Part shown: piece after piece, positions 17,669 through 27,064 of the stretch | Layout: each line of letters starts with the position of its first letter | How positions within the stretch are numbered: the stretch's first letter is position 1 | DNA from: Celeribacter sp. PS-C1 | GTDB taxonomy: Bacteria; Pseudomonadota; Alphaproteobacteria; Rhodobacterales; Rhodobacteraceae | Reading direction: 5' to 3' | Length of the DNA: 64,000 nt | NCBI RefSeq assembly: GCF_019429625.1 | Contig: NZ_JAHXRW010000004.1 | Span: 310,001-374,000, forward strand | Position numbers and translations under genes: made by a program | The notes under the pieces: model-generated | What the model saw: the letters and a program-made list of their open reading frames with translations, nothing else | Databases searched by the model: none | Told to the model about the DNA's origin: nothing

Positions 17669-20177
17669 TGATCTCAATCCTTTTGAAGAGGCCCGCGCCG
17701 AAGCTTTCGGACATTTGGGCAACGTGGATTTCATAAGCGCCGGTCAGACCGTCGCTGGTTTTCTGAGAGGCCGTGTAGGTCCAGCTTGTGGAGCCGGTGG
17801 TAACTTCGCGTAGAATGGCGCCGTCCTTGATGACCCGGACGAGGTAGAGCTCATAGCTTTCACCCAGTGGCACCTCAAAGGATTGCCAACTGTCGCCATC
17901 GATACGCGTTCGCCGCACCCAACTCACCGCCGTGCCGCCCGTCCCTGTCGGCACCGCTTGGAGATGCGCGGGCGCATAGGGCCGCAATCCGATGCCATCG
18001 AAAGCCTCGACATAGTGGCTGAAGCTCGTGTCATCATAGGCCCGGTTCGACGGCCCGATCCGGTAGTGACGCGCCAGACCACGGGACGACTGCGGCAGAT
18101 CAAGCTGACGCAATGTCGTGTCGATCAGCACAAAGCGCGAGCCCGCAGGCCAGCTTTGCGTCTTATCGCCCGTGTCCAGACCATCCGTACCAGCCTGCCC
18201 GCGAAGGCGCAGCGAGATGTCGTAGGTGTTCTCACCCACGATCTCGGCATTGGCGAATTGGAACACCTCCCAATTGGACGAGGTGCCATCGCCGATGGCC
18301 GCGACATTGGCGCCATTGAGCACATCAAGCGGGTCGACCGAGGACAATTCCCCCCGTGTCAGTTTGACCCGCAGCACAGAACCGCGATCCCAGAGGCCGG
18401 GTTTGGCCGCATCAAGTGCAGTCTGCGTGACCCCGATTGTGGCCCAGCTCGGCACCAGAGTGTTGAGCGTATAGCCACTGTCCGACGCCGACGCATAGAC
18501 CGCCGCAGAGCCCGGCCAAGGATTGGCCGTCACCGCGATATGCGGTGTGTAAGGCACCTCGTCTCCGGTCAACAACGGCAAGTCAAGGAACAACGGATAG
18601 ACCGGCACAGGCGCGGAGAAGGCCTTGGCCTCGATGATCTCTTCGACCATGTCGGAAGGCTCATAGACCTCCTGCTCGACCCGCACGGCTTCGATCTGTT
18701 GCTGTTGACCAAGGGTGGCGTGATCGACGCGGTAGCGCAGCGTGCCCTCTTCGGTCTCGACGCTGATCACATCGCCCGCGCCATAGGACATGAGCGACGG
18801 CGACAGGGAGAACCGTGCCGTATCCCGCGCAATCCGCGCCTCGGAGAGCCAGCGCTCGACGATCTGGCGCCCCTCGGCCCGCGTGAGTGCAAGAGGCAGT
18901 TCGGATTGCGACACCAGACGGCTTGCCTCATCCGGGAAGATCGCCTCCTCGGAGCGCGCCGCATAATCGCCGTCGGCATCGACAAAGGTCAGCTGAACGC
19001 GGCCAGCGACCTCGGCCTCAGGCGCACGGACGCGCTCGAACAGACCGTCCAACTCGTCGGAAACCGCAAAATCCGTATCCGCCAGCGTCAGCTGCGATTT
19101 GCCATCCCGCGAGCGGAAGATCAGTTGCCCCTCACGCTCGACGGCTTCGAAACCATAGGCCAGCATCAAGGGTTGCAGCGCCGAACGCGCCCCCGCGATG
19201 TCGTTGACGTTATAGCCCCGGAGCACGCCCCAAAGCTCGGTTGTGTCGATCTCTTTCACGCCGGACCGCACGCAGATTTCGGTTACGACATCGGCCACAG
19301 ACCGCGCGGTCGAACGCCCGTTGAGCCAATGCCCCTTGGCGTAACTGTCGCCATCGGACCACACCGCCGTGACCGACGGAAACGCCGGATAGGGCCGCGC
19401 GTCCCACGCCCAGACATGGGCACGGGTCATGTCGATCATCGGGCCGTCATAGACCTCGGAGGTCGGGTTGTTCTCATCCTCGCCCCAATAGCCGGTCATC
19501 GCCCGGATGTACTGAAGCTGGATGAAATCATCCCGCCGCCCGTTAGAATAGGCCGGAAGTGCGCTTTCCGAGGATTTCGCATCCAGAAACTTGTTCGGCT
19601 CATTGGTGCCCTTGTCGATCGCGGCACAGCCCAGTTCATCGACCCAGGCCGCATCGAATTGCGGCCCGCGCAGCGCCTCAGGATCATTACCGGAAAACAC
19701 GGTGGCCTCCGCCCCGTTGGGCCAGATCAGCGTTCGTCGCGTCGCATGCCATGTCGGTCGCCGGTCGGGGGGCGAACAGGCCAGAATGCCACTGTCGCCA
19801 AACACCATCACCTCGCGCGCCTGATCATAGGTCTCGCCGATCAACGCCACCCGTTTCGCGCGGCCTCTTTGTGTCGCCCGGCTTCCCTCAACCATCGACC
19901 GCACCCATTCGGAGCCCGCGCGCGTTTTGCCTGCACCGCGCCCGCCCATGATCACCCATGTGCGCCAATCGCCCTCCGGCGGCAATTGGTGATCCAGCGC
20001 CCAAGCCTCGAAGAGGTAAGGGAGCGCCATAAGCGCCCCCTCCCCCAACGTGTCCAAAAACTCACGCTGTGTCTCTGGTGGCTCTGAGGCGAGCCAGCCG
20101 ATCAAGGATCTCAGATTTGGCGGCGTCAAAGTCGATCTCTCCGCCGCCGAGCTCTCCGCTTTTGCGTTTGTGCTCAT
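17661..20177 (-). CDS. In-frame chimera: GTA large terminase N-terminus fused to GTA gp15 (tail/host-specificity) C-terminus
   Basis: 838 residues with no stop. Residues 1-182 are a terminase ATPase half: WVIMGGRGAGKTRAG (Walker A about 78-85), ETYDQAR, DPEALRGPQFDAAWVDEL (Walker B about 174-181). From about residue 181 the chain becomes GTA gp15: ELGCAAIDKGTNEPNKF, KSSESALP, the VWAWDARPYPAFP segment at the end of the TIM-barrel domain, then the phage-tail_3-like and C-terminal regions. The terminase nuclease domain, all capsid and most tail genes, and the gp15 N-terminus are missing. A good AAAGGA site precedes the ATG at 20177, which overlaps terS by 116 nt. This is a relic of a deletion; any function of the chimera is unknown. 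Confidence 0.85.
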   Translation of the reverse strand: MSTNAKAESSAAERSTLTPPNLRSLIGWLASEPPETQREFLDTLGEGALMALPYLFEAWALDHQLPPEGDWRTWVIMGGRGAGKTRAGSEWVRSMVEGSRATQRGRAKRVALIGETYDQAREVMVFGDSGILACSPPDRRPTWHATRRTLIWPNGAEATVFSGNDPEALRGPQFDAAWVDELGCAAIDKGTNEPNKFLDAKSSESALPAYSNGRRDDFIQLQYIRAMTGYWGEDENNPTSEVYDGPMIDMTRAHVWAWDARPYPAFPSVTAVWSDGDSYAKGHWLNGRSTARSVADVVTEICVRSGVKEIDTTELWGVLRGYNVNDIAGARSALQPLMLAYGFEAVEREGQLIFRSRDGKSQLTLADTDFAVSDELDGLFERVRAPEAEVAGRVQLTFVDADGDYAARSEEAIFPDEASRLVSQSELPLALTRAEGRQIVERWLSEARIARDTARFSLSPSLMSYGAGDVISVETEEGTLRYRVDHATLGQQQQIEAVRVEQEVYEPSDMVEEIIEAKAFSAPVPVYPLFLDLPLLTGDEVPYTPHIAVTANPWPGSAAVYASASDSGYTLNTLVPSWATIGVTQTALDAAKPGLWDRGSVLRVKLTRGELSSVDPLDVLNGANVAAIGDGTSSNWEVFQFANAEIVGENTYDISLRLRGQAGTDGLDTGDKTQSWPAGSRFVLIDTTLRQLDLPQSSRGLARHYRIGPSNRAYDDTSFSHYVEAFDGIGLRPYAPAHLQAVPTGTGGTAVSWVRRTRIDGDSWQSFEVPLGESYELYLVRVIKDGAILREVTTGSTSWTYTASQKTSDGLTGAYEIHVAQMSESFGAGLFKRIEINE
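19629..19640 (-). other. Deletion junction between terL and gp15
   Basis: The codons for D180-E-L-G183 sit where terminase sequence (AAWVDEL, Walker B) passes into gp15 sequence (ELGCAAIDKGTN). Both parent proteins have Glu-Leu at the corresponding place, so a short shared DNA word probably guided the deletion. The exact crossover base cannot be fixed without an intact relative. Confidence 0.7.
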
Positions 20178-20388
20178 CGAGACGTTTCCTTTCGTCGAAT
20201 GAGGTGTTCAGCGCCTTGTTGAGATCCGCCATGTGCTTGGCGATGTCCTTCGCCGCATCCGGATCTCCGGCCTCAACACCGAGTATGGCCTCGTTGACGG
20301 CCCCGATCGCCCGGAGCACGCTCTGGTCGGCAATCTTCACCAGATTGTCCAACCCGTGTTCATCCCCCACAGATGAAGTCACTTTCAT
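20062..20388 (-). CDS. terS: GTA small terminase-like protein (gp1/TerS)
   Basis: 108 residues, mostly helical and highly charged (AKDIAKHMADLNKALN, SFDERKRLDEHKRKSG). Size, position immediately upstream of and overlapping the large terminase fragment, and helical content match RcGTA gp1, which was recognised as a small terminase (established knowledge, from memory). It would bind DNA ends during packaging together with TerL. The gene is intact and has a GAGAGG ribosome binding site, although its partner is truncated. Confidence 0.75.
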   Translation of the reverse strand: MKVTSSVGDEHGLDNLVKIADQSVLRAIGAVNEAILGVEAGDPDAAKDIAKHMADLNKALNTSFDERKRLDEHKRKSGELGGGEIDFDAAKSEILDRLARLRATRDTA

Positions 20389-20675
20389 TGTCTTCGCCTC
20401 TCATGCTTGAGTGTTCTCCGCACGAGAAACGCGAGGTTTTTCGGTGCCCCTCAGCACTTTGACGGGACGTAATTGGACCCCCTCAGGTCCCTTTCGCCTC
20501 ATCCCCCACGCTTTCCAGCAAGACCACCCTGCGACAAAACCCGTAAAATTGGTTAAAGCCAGCGCGCGGCGTCAGCGTATCAAAGCATTAACCTTTGCCA
20601 CATGACTGCGGCTTTGTTCCCACTTGAAATCGCGGCCCATTTTGCGCATCACCGAAAAGAAAACGAGGAACCGCC

Positions 20676-21449
20676 ATGGCCAGCGCCTTTCACGCCAAGC
20701 TCTACGCGCTCTACGAGGGCGACAGCGACCGCGCGCATGTCTTTCGCTACGCGCTTTTGACCTTCGACATGGTGACCATCCTCTTCGTCATCGTCACCTC
20801 ATTCTTCCCGCACCCGCTCTGGGTCGAGATCACCGATCTGGTGTTCGGCTTCCTGATCCTTCTGGACTTCTCCGCGCGGGTCTATGTGGCCGATCGCAAG
20901 GTCCAGTACCTGACCCGTCCCTCGACGCTCGCCGACATCCTCGCCATGATCTCTTTTCTGGCGCCGCTCGCGGGCGAAGGCCTTGGCTTCCTGCGCATCC
21001 TGCGCACGCTCAGGCTCTTGCACACCTATCAGCTGATGAACCGGCTGCGGCAGGACTTTAAACTCTTCCGCAAACACGAAGAAGTCATCGTCGCCGCGAT
21101 CAACCTACTGGTCTTTATCTTTGTCACAACCGGGCTGATCTACGCCTTGGAGCACGGCCACAACCCGCATATCCGCAACTACGCAGATGCGCTCTATTTC
21201 ACCGTGACGACGCTCACCACCACCGGTTTTGGCGACATCACCCTGCCCGGCACAACGGGTCGCCTGGTCTCCATCGCCGTGATGTTCTTTGGTGTCACGC
21301 TGTTCCTGCGCCTCGCCCAAGTGCTCTTTCGTCCCACCAAAGTGCGTTACGAGTGCGAAAGCTGCGGGCTCATGTTGCATGACGCGGATGCGACCCACTG
21401 CAAACATTGCGGCGCCGTGGTTCATATCCAAACCGAAGGCCTTCTGTAG
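20676..21449 (+). CDS. Voltage-gated-type potassium channel with C-terminal zinc ribbon
   Basis: 257 residues. Six membrane segments: S1-S3 (about 22-95), an S4-like helix LRILRTLRLLHTYQL with periodic arginines, S5, pore helix with selectivity filter T181-T-T-G-F-G-D187, and S6. The filter is the TxGFGD variant used by K+ channels. After S6 comes a compact cytoplasmic zinc-ribbon-like tail, CESCG and CKHCG (about 228-247), in place of the usual RCK or cyclic-nucleotide domain. It would conduct K+ across the inner membrane. It is divergent from terS with about 290 bp between. Confidence 0.88.
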   Translation: MASAFHAKLYALYEGDSDRAHVFRYALLTFDMVTILFVIVTSFFPHPLWVEITDLVFGFLILLDFSARVYVADRKVQYLTRPSTLADILAMISFLAPLAGEGLGFLRILRTLRLLHTYQLMNRLRQDFKLFRKHEEVIVAAINLLVFIFVTTGLIYALEHGHNPHIRNYADALYFTVTTLTTTGFGDITLPGTTGRLVSIAVMFFGVTLFLRLAQVLFRPTKVRYECESCGLMLHDADATHCKHCGAVVHIQTEGLL

Positions 21450-21485
21450 CGTCTCCGGCGGGAGTATTTTCCCACGGAAAAGACG

Positions 21486-22676
21486 CTATTCCACGGCTGT
21501 GCCGAACAGCGTTACCATGGCCGCGATTACCGTCACGGCGACGAAAAAGGCGATATGGATGGCTGATTTGCCAGCACGGCGCGCCAGCACTACGGCGATG
21601 GCGCCCTGCACCGTGTAATAGGCGGCAAAGGCCTTGGACGCCCAGGAAATGATCTGGAAGACGTCGAGGCCCCATGTGATCATAAGGCCCAAGGCGACCA
21701 GCCCGGCATAGCCGATTTTCACGGGCACCCGGCCCTTGGTCAGTTCCTCAACCAGCCCACCCGCACCGGAAGTGTCCGCCACAGCCGCCGAGAACTGCGC
21801 CGCGAGCGCCGCGATCACCAGCATCATCGGCAACACCGGCGCAACGATCCGCATCATGTCGATAATGGCCGTTTCCGAGGTCTCGATCTGATCGGGACGG
21901 AATACATAGGCCATGAGCAGCACGTAGATCATGTAGATCGCCGCCGAGACCCATTGCGCAATGCGCATCGAGCGGATGCGGGTCTTGGCGTCGTACTCCT
22001 CGCCCAGATAGTGCGAGGTTTCAAAGCCCTGCACCGTGACCACAAGCCCGAACAACAGGCTCAGCGCTGGCCAGCCCGTCAGGCTCGCGGGCGTCACGAT
22101 CAACGCCTCAGTGCTGGCTTTCTCCGCGAAAAACCATGCCAAGCCGACCAAAAGCCCGGCAATAATCGACAGTTTCAGCCCGACAGACACCTGTTCCAAC
22201 CGCTCCAATGCCGAAAACCCTTTGGTCCAGCCGGTGATCAGGATCACACCAAACACCGCACTGGTCACCAGACGCGCCGCAACCTCCGTGTCCCATGGCG
22301 TCAGACTGACAGCAAAGGCGCCCAAAAGGTTGAGATAATAAGCGACCGAAATCACATAGGCGAAGGACAGCACCCAAGAGGCCAGATGTTCGAGCCGACC
22401 GCTCAGCGCATCATGTCCGCGCTCGTCCAATGCCGCGATATTGAACCGCACCGCAGCGCCGATCGCATAGGCCAAGAGACACAAAAGCGCCATCGCCAGC
22501 GGTGTCCACGCCCCGTAAGCCTGCGCCAAAATAGGTCCCAAAACCAGAAAGCCCGATCCTATGATCGAGGCCAATGGCGTCACAGTCGCTTTCCAAAGCT
22601 GTGCCTGCGCCAGCCGCGGCCAACTCAAAAGCCCCGCCACCAAAAGCGTCATGGCAATAATGGCACTGGTTTCCAT
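21486..22676 (-). CDS. APC-superfamily amino acid/polyamine-type transporter
   Basis: 396 residues from the ATG at 22676, which has AAGGA 8 nt upstream; a longer frame to 22727 would run through the mltG terminator. It has ten to twelve hydrophobic helices. The first two membrane segments are separated by the APC-like motif ASIIGSGFLVLGP, matching the unwound helix 1 of LeuT-fold carriers, and ITGWTKG and LLFGLVVTVQGFE follow. The substrate is unknown. It is downstream of mltG but separated from it by a terminator, so it is probably transcribed on its own. Confidence 0.75.
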   Translation of the reverse strand: METSAIIAMTLLVAGLLSWPRLAQAQLWKATVTPLASIIGSGFLVLGPILAQAYGAWTPLAMALLCLLAYAIGAAVRFNIAALDERGHDALSGRLEHLASWVLSFAYVISVAYYLNLLGAFAVSLTPWDTEVAARLVTSAVFGVILITGWTKGFSALERLEQVSVGLKLSIIAGLLVGLAWFFAEKASTEALIVTPASLTGWPALSLLFGLVVTVQGFETSHYLGEEYDAKTRIRSMRIAQWVSAAIYMIYVLLMAYVFRPDQIETSETAIIDMMRIVAPVLPMMLVIAALAAQFSAAVADTSGAGGLVEELTKGRVPVKIGYAGLVALGLMITWGLDVFQIISWASKAFAAYYTVQGAIAVVLARRAGKSAIHIAFFVAVTVIAAMVTLFGTAVE

Positions 22677-22689
22677 CGTCTCGTCCTTA

Positions 22690-22726
22690 AAAAGCAAAAG
22701 GGCGCAGCCTCGCCGCGCCCTTTTCA
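22690..22726 (-). terminator. Rho-independent terminator after mltG
   Basis: A perfect 10-bp stem AAAAGGGCGC/GCGCCCTTTT (22696-22705 with 22715-22724), 9-nt loop, between mltG and the APC transporter gene. Confidence 0.88.
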
Positions 22727-22741
22727 TATCGTCTCAATAGC

Positions 22742-23917
22742 TTACTGGCTTGCGCGTTCGGCTTCGATCTCGCGCCATTTGGCGACATTGGCGTTATGTT
22801 CCACCAAGGTCTCGGCAAAGGCGTGCCCGCCCGAACCATCTGCCACAAAGAACAGATAGGGCGTCTCATCCGGGTTCACCGCCGCCTGCATCGCCTCAAG
22901 CCCCGGGTTGGCAATCGGTCCCGGCGGCATGCCCTCAATCACATAGGTGTTGTAGGGGCTGTTCGATTGCAGCTCCGACTGACGCAAACCGCGCCCCAGC
23001 ACGCCGACACCATTGGTCACGCCGTAAATCACCGTCGGGTCCGTCTGAAGCCGCATGCCACGACGCAAACGGTTCTCGAACACAGAAGCCACCTGACGGC
23101 GCTCTTCCGCCAGCCCGGTTTCCTTCTCGATGATCGAGGCCATGATCAGCATCTCTTCCGGCGTGTCGAACGGCAGGCCATCGACACGCGCCGCCCAGAC
23201 CGTGTCGATCCGCTGCTGCTGCGCCGCTTCCATGCGAGCAATCAGGTCGTCCACATCGGAGCCTTCGCGCACTTCATAACTATCGGGCGCCAACATGCCC
23301 TCTGCAGGCATCTCGTCCGTCTCGACAGAGCCGGTCATAAAATCAGCCGCTTTGAGGCTTTCAACGACGCGCCACACGGTGGTGCCCTCGGCCACCAACA
23401 CGCGATAGCGCGTGTCCGCCTCGGACCGCACCTTGGTATATTCAGCCGGAATCTCCTGAACCGCGTCGCTCTCTGCGATGGGTTCGAACTCGGCGGTTTC
23501 AACATAACTGCCGGTCTGCGGATCCAGTTCACGCACCTGAATTTCGGCGCGGTTCACACCGATGCGGTAAACCACCTCGGTGCCACAAGTCGACGCACCG
23601 CCACGGGTGATTTGATCAATGATCTCCACCATGGAGGCGCCTTCCTCAACAAGGAAAGACCCGGCCTTAAGTTCTTGTGACTTCTCAGAATACTCGGCAC
23701 CGATACGGAAAATATGCGCATTGGAAATCGCGCCTTGATCGGCCAGATTTTCGGACACCCGCCGCATGGTCGAGCCCGACGGCACACGCAGACAGATCGC
23801 CTGATCAAGAGGTCCTTGAGCAGAATATTCCCGTTTGCCCCAAGCCACCGCCCCCGCCAAAGCGACGAGGGCGACGATGAAGAGGGTCAGCGCATTCGAG
23901 GCGATGGATCGCCACAT
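22742..23917 (-). CDS. mltG: Endolytic murein transglycosylase MltG
   Basis: 391 residues. One N-terminal membrane helix (about 8-27) anchors a periplasmic YceG/MltG domain. Visible landmarks are the LysM-like start (LRVPSGSTMRRVSENLADQGAI region), the catalytic ASIIEKETG with its glutamate, and RRQVASVFENRLRRGMRLQTDP. It cleaves nascent glycan strands and helps set their length. It starts 1 nt after the fabF stop codon; this fabF-mltG order is common in proteobacteria. A terminator follows. Confidence 0.95.
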   Translation of the reverse strand: MWRSIASNALTLFIVALVALAGAVAWGKREYSAQGPLDQAICLRVPSGSTMRRVSENLADQGAISNAHIFRIGAEYSEKSQELKAGSFLVEEGASMVEIIDQITRGGASTCGTEVVYRIGVNRAEIQVRELDPQTGSYVETAEFEPIAESDAVQEIPAEYTKVRSEADTRYRVLVAEGTTVWRVVESLKAADFMTGSVETDEMPAEGMLAPDSYEVREGSDVDDLIARMEAAQQQRIDTVWAARVDGLPFDTPEEMLIMASIIEKETGLAEERRQVASVFENRLRRGMRLQTDPTVIYGVTNGVGVLGRGLRQSELQSNSPYNTYVIEGMPPGPIANPGLEAMQAAVNPDETPYLFFVADGSGGHAFAETLVEHNANVAKWREIEAERASQ

Positions 23918-23918
23918 A

Positions 23919-25181
<1,263 letters not shown>

Positions 25182-25313
25182 CCGTGCCCCCTCATTTTTC
25201 GTCTGCGTTTTCTTACACGGCTCCGACCGGCGATGGAAGTCCGAGACGGGATTTGCCGCCAAATCGGCGAATGGTAACCAGATATTGAGGCTTGGTGGGC
25301 AATCAAGAGGGAC

Positions 25314-26510
25314 GTGCAACCGATAGAAACGCCTATGCTCTCGCTCTCACTCCCCCTGCTCGGCCTCTTGCGCCTCTGTTTTCTGGCAGTTGTCGGCCTG
25401 TTCTGCGTGGTTCTGCCAAAGTCTGCCAAGGCTGATCCCTCTTGCGGGCTCGAAGACTGGCTCACCTCGCTGAACGCCAGCGCAAATTCCTATGTCGCCG
25501 CTCTGGGAAGCGCGTCGGAACACGAAGCCGCGCGGCAATTCCGCACCGAAATGGAACGCTACGACCGCGACAGGCTTTTAAAACAAATCCGCGATTCCGA
25601 TTTGGGGCAAAACGAAAAAGCCCTGATGAATTACATCTCGTCGCGCCGCCATCTTCTTGATTTGCATGAGGGGAACTGGCCCGAAATGGCCAAACGCTAT
25701 GGCTCCGACCCGCGCTTTGGCGCGCAAGCCAACACGCTCGAACGCTATCTGACAGCCATTCCCTGCGACCCGGATGCGCCGGATTTCCTCAACGCCGCCG
25801 CAGAGGATGACCAAAGTTTTATGGCCCGCTTGTCCGGGGGCGTCGACGAAATGATTTCCCTCCTCACGCCGAAAGAGGAGGAAGAGCCCGCGCCCGTCGA
25901 CCCCACAAATTTCGACGAGTTTCGCCCACATCCGCCTGCGCCACGCGAAAAGTCGACCGTCGCTTTAAGCCCCTCGGGCAACGTCGCCTTCGCCTTGGGG
26001 ATTTTCACCTTTATCACGGCCATCACCTCCTGGGTTTGGATGCGCTACGGCATCGTGCAACGCCGCGCCATCCGTTACCCCTGCAGTTTGCCGGTGATCA
26101 TTTTCGATGGAATCGCCCCGGTCATCGGCGAATTTCTCGACATCAGCCAGATCGGTGCGAAAATCGAAAGCGATCTTACCCTGCCTCTGCGCCAAAAGAT
26201 CAAACTCACCTGCGGTCCGGTCGAGCGCAAAGCCCGCGTGATCTGGCGCAACAATCACTTCGTCGGCGTGAAATTCGACCGTAGCCTGTCCGAGTTGGAA
26301 ATGCGCTCGCTCCTGGGCCCCTATGCCGCGCAAATATCCGCAGAACGCGAGGAAGCGCGTCAAATGGGTCTCGACATCCCCCTGTCCTCTTATGCTCCTG
26401 CCTCCTTCAAACCCGCGCTTACGCCGCCCGAAGAAAACCTTGACGACATTGAGGCCGCCCCTTCAGACCGCGATACCTCAGAGCAAGAGCCGCCCGATGC
26501 CGCAGCCTAA
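25314..26510 (+). CDS. Membrane-anchored PilZ-domain protein (putative c-di-GMP receptor)
   Basis: 398 residues. A signal peptide or first helix (about 8-38) is followed by a mostly helical region with several charged stretches (about 45-215), a second membrane helix (about 222-245) and then a PilZ domain. Both c-di-GMP contacts are present: R250-x-x-x-R254 and D276-I-S-Q-I-G281. The predicted topology is periplasmic sensor or effector outside and PilZ inside. The C-terminal tail (about 345-398) is acidic and disordered. GTG at 25314 has a GAGGG site very close; an ATG at 25335 is the alternative start. It lies on the opposite strand between acpP and fabF. Confidence 0.82.
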   Translation: MQPIETPMLSLSLPLLGLLRLCFLAVVGLFCVVLPKSAKADPSCGLEDWLTSLNASANSYVAALGSASEHEAARQFRTEMERYDRDRLLKQIRDSDLGQNEKALMNYISSRRHLLDLHEGNWPEMAKRYGSDPRFGAQANTLERYLTAIPCDPDAPDFLNAAAEDDQSFMARLSGGVDEMISLLTPKEEEEPAPVDPTNFDEFRPHPPAPREKSTVALSPSGNVAFALGIFTFITAITSWVWMRYGIVQRRAIRYPCSLPVIIFDGIAPVIGEFLDISQIGAKIESDLTLPLRQKIKLTCGPVERKARVIWRNNHFVGVKFDRSLSELEMRSLLGPYAAQISAEREEARQMGLDIPLSSYAPASFKPALTPPEENLDDIEAAPSDRDTSEQEPPDAAA

Positions 26511-26529
26511 AAGGAAAGGACACAGGCAA

Positions 26530-26563
26530 AAGAAAACGGCGCCGTCCAAAGACCACGCCGTTT
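26530..26563 (-). terminator. Terminator between convergent acpP and PilZ genes
   Basis: 8-bp stem AAACGGCG/CGCCGTTT (26534-26541 with 26556-26563) with a 14-nt loop; on the minus strand it is followed by TTCTTTTG, fitting the acpP transcript. The loop is long, so it may be weak. Confidence 0.6.
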
Positions 26564-26614
26564 CAAAATCTAGTTCTGATCGGCCCCCTATTGGGCGCCC
26601 CCAAAAGGGTCGGA

Positions 26615-26848
26615 TCAGGAAGCTTCGGTGATGAACTTCACCGCGTCGCCAAAGGTCTGGATGGTCTCGGCTGCGTCGTCCGGGATCTCAATGCCGAACT
26701 CTTCTTCGAATGCCATAACCAGCTCGACGGTGTCGAGGCTGTCTGCGCCCAGGTCGTCGATGAAGGACGCGGTTTCCGTCACTTTATCTTCTTCAACGTC
26801 GAGGTGCTCGACAACGATCTTTTTCACGCGATCTGCGATGTCGCTCAT
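26615..26848 (-). CDS. acpP: Acyl carrier protein
   Basis: 77 residues, acidic, the size of AcpP. The phosphopantetheine attachment serine lies in [21 protein letters not shown]-type context (DSL). It shuttles acyl chains between enzymes of fatty-acid and lipid A synthesis. It is downstream of fabD and fabG, with 216 bp to fabG, room for its own promoter. A hairpin (CACGGGCG/CGCCCGTG, 26963-26984) lies in that gap and could attenuate read-through. Confidence 0.97.
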   Translation of the reverse strand: MSDIADRVKKIVVEHLDVEEDKVTETASFIDDLGADSLDTVELVMAFEEEFGIEIPDDAAETIQTFGDAVKFITEAS

Positions 26849-26962
26849 GTTCTTTCCTCACAGTTTGGGGCCCGTTGCCCGCTTTCAGCTTTGGCCGCTC
26901 GGACCACTCTCTTTACATGCCGACGTGATCGGATCGTTTCAACCCTTAAACGCCCACATGCC

Positions 26963-26984
26963 CACGGGCGCTTGACCGCCCGTG
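26963..26984. other. Hairpin between fabG and acpP
   Basis: A perfect 8-bp stem with a 6-nt loop, no T-run on either strand. It could be an attenuator, a processing site or an mRNA stabiliser that helps acpP exceed fabG in expression; this is inference. Confidence 0.45.
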
Positions 26985-27064
26985 CTCAATCTGCGCTGCT
27001 CATAGCACAATCCTTCCCGGTGGCAAATGTTTTGTGACGCCACGTCCGAAAAGGCTTTATGCGC

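Noticed and set aside
17883-20087. 734-codon open frame antisense to the terminase-gp15 chimera
   Set aside because: Arg/His-rich shadow frame; the opposite strand has clear Walker and gp15 motifs.
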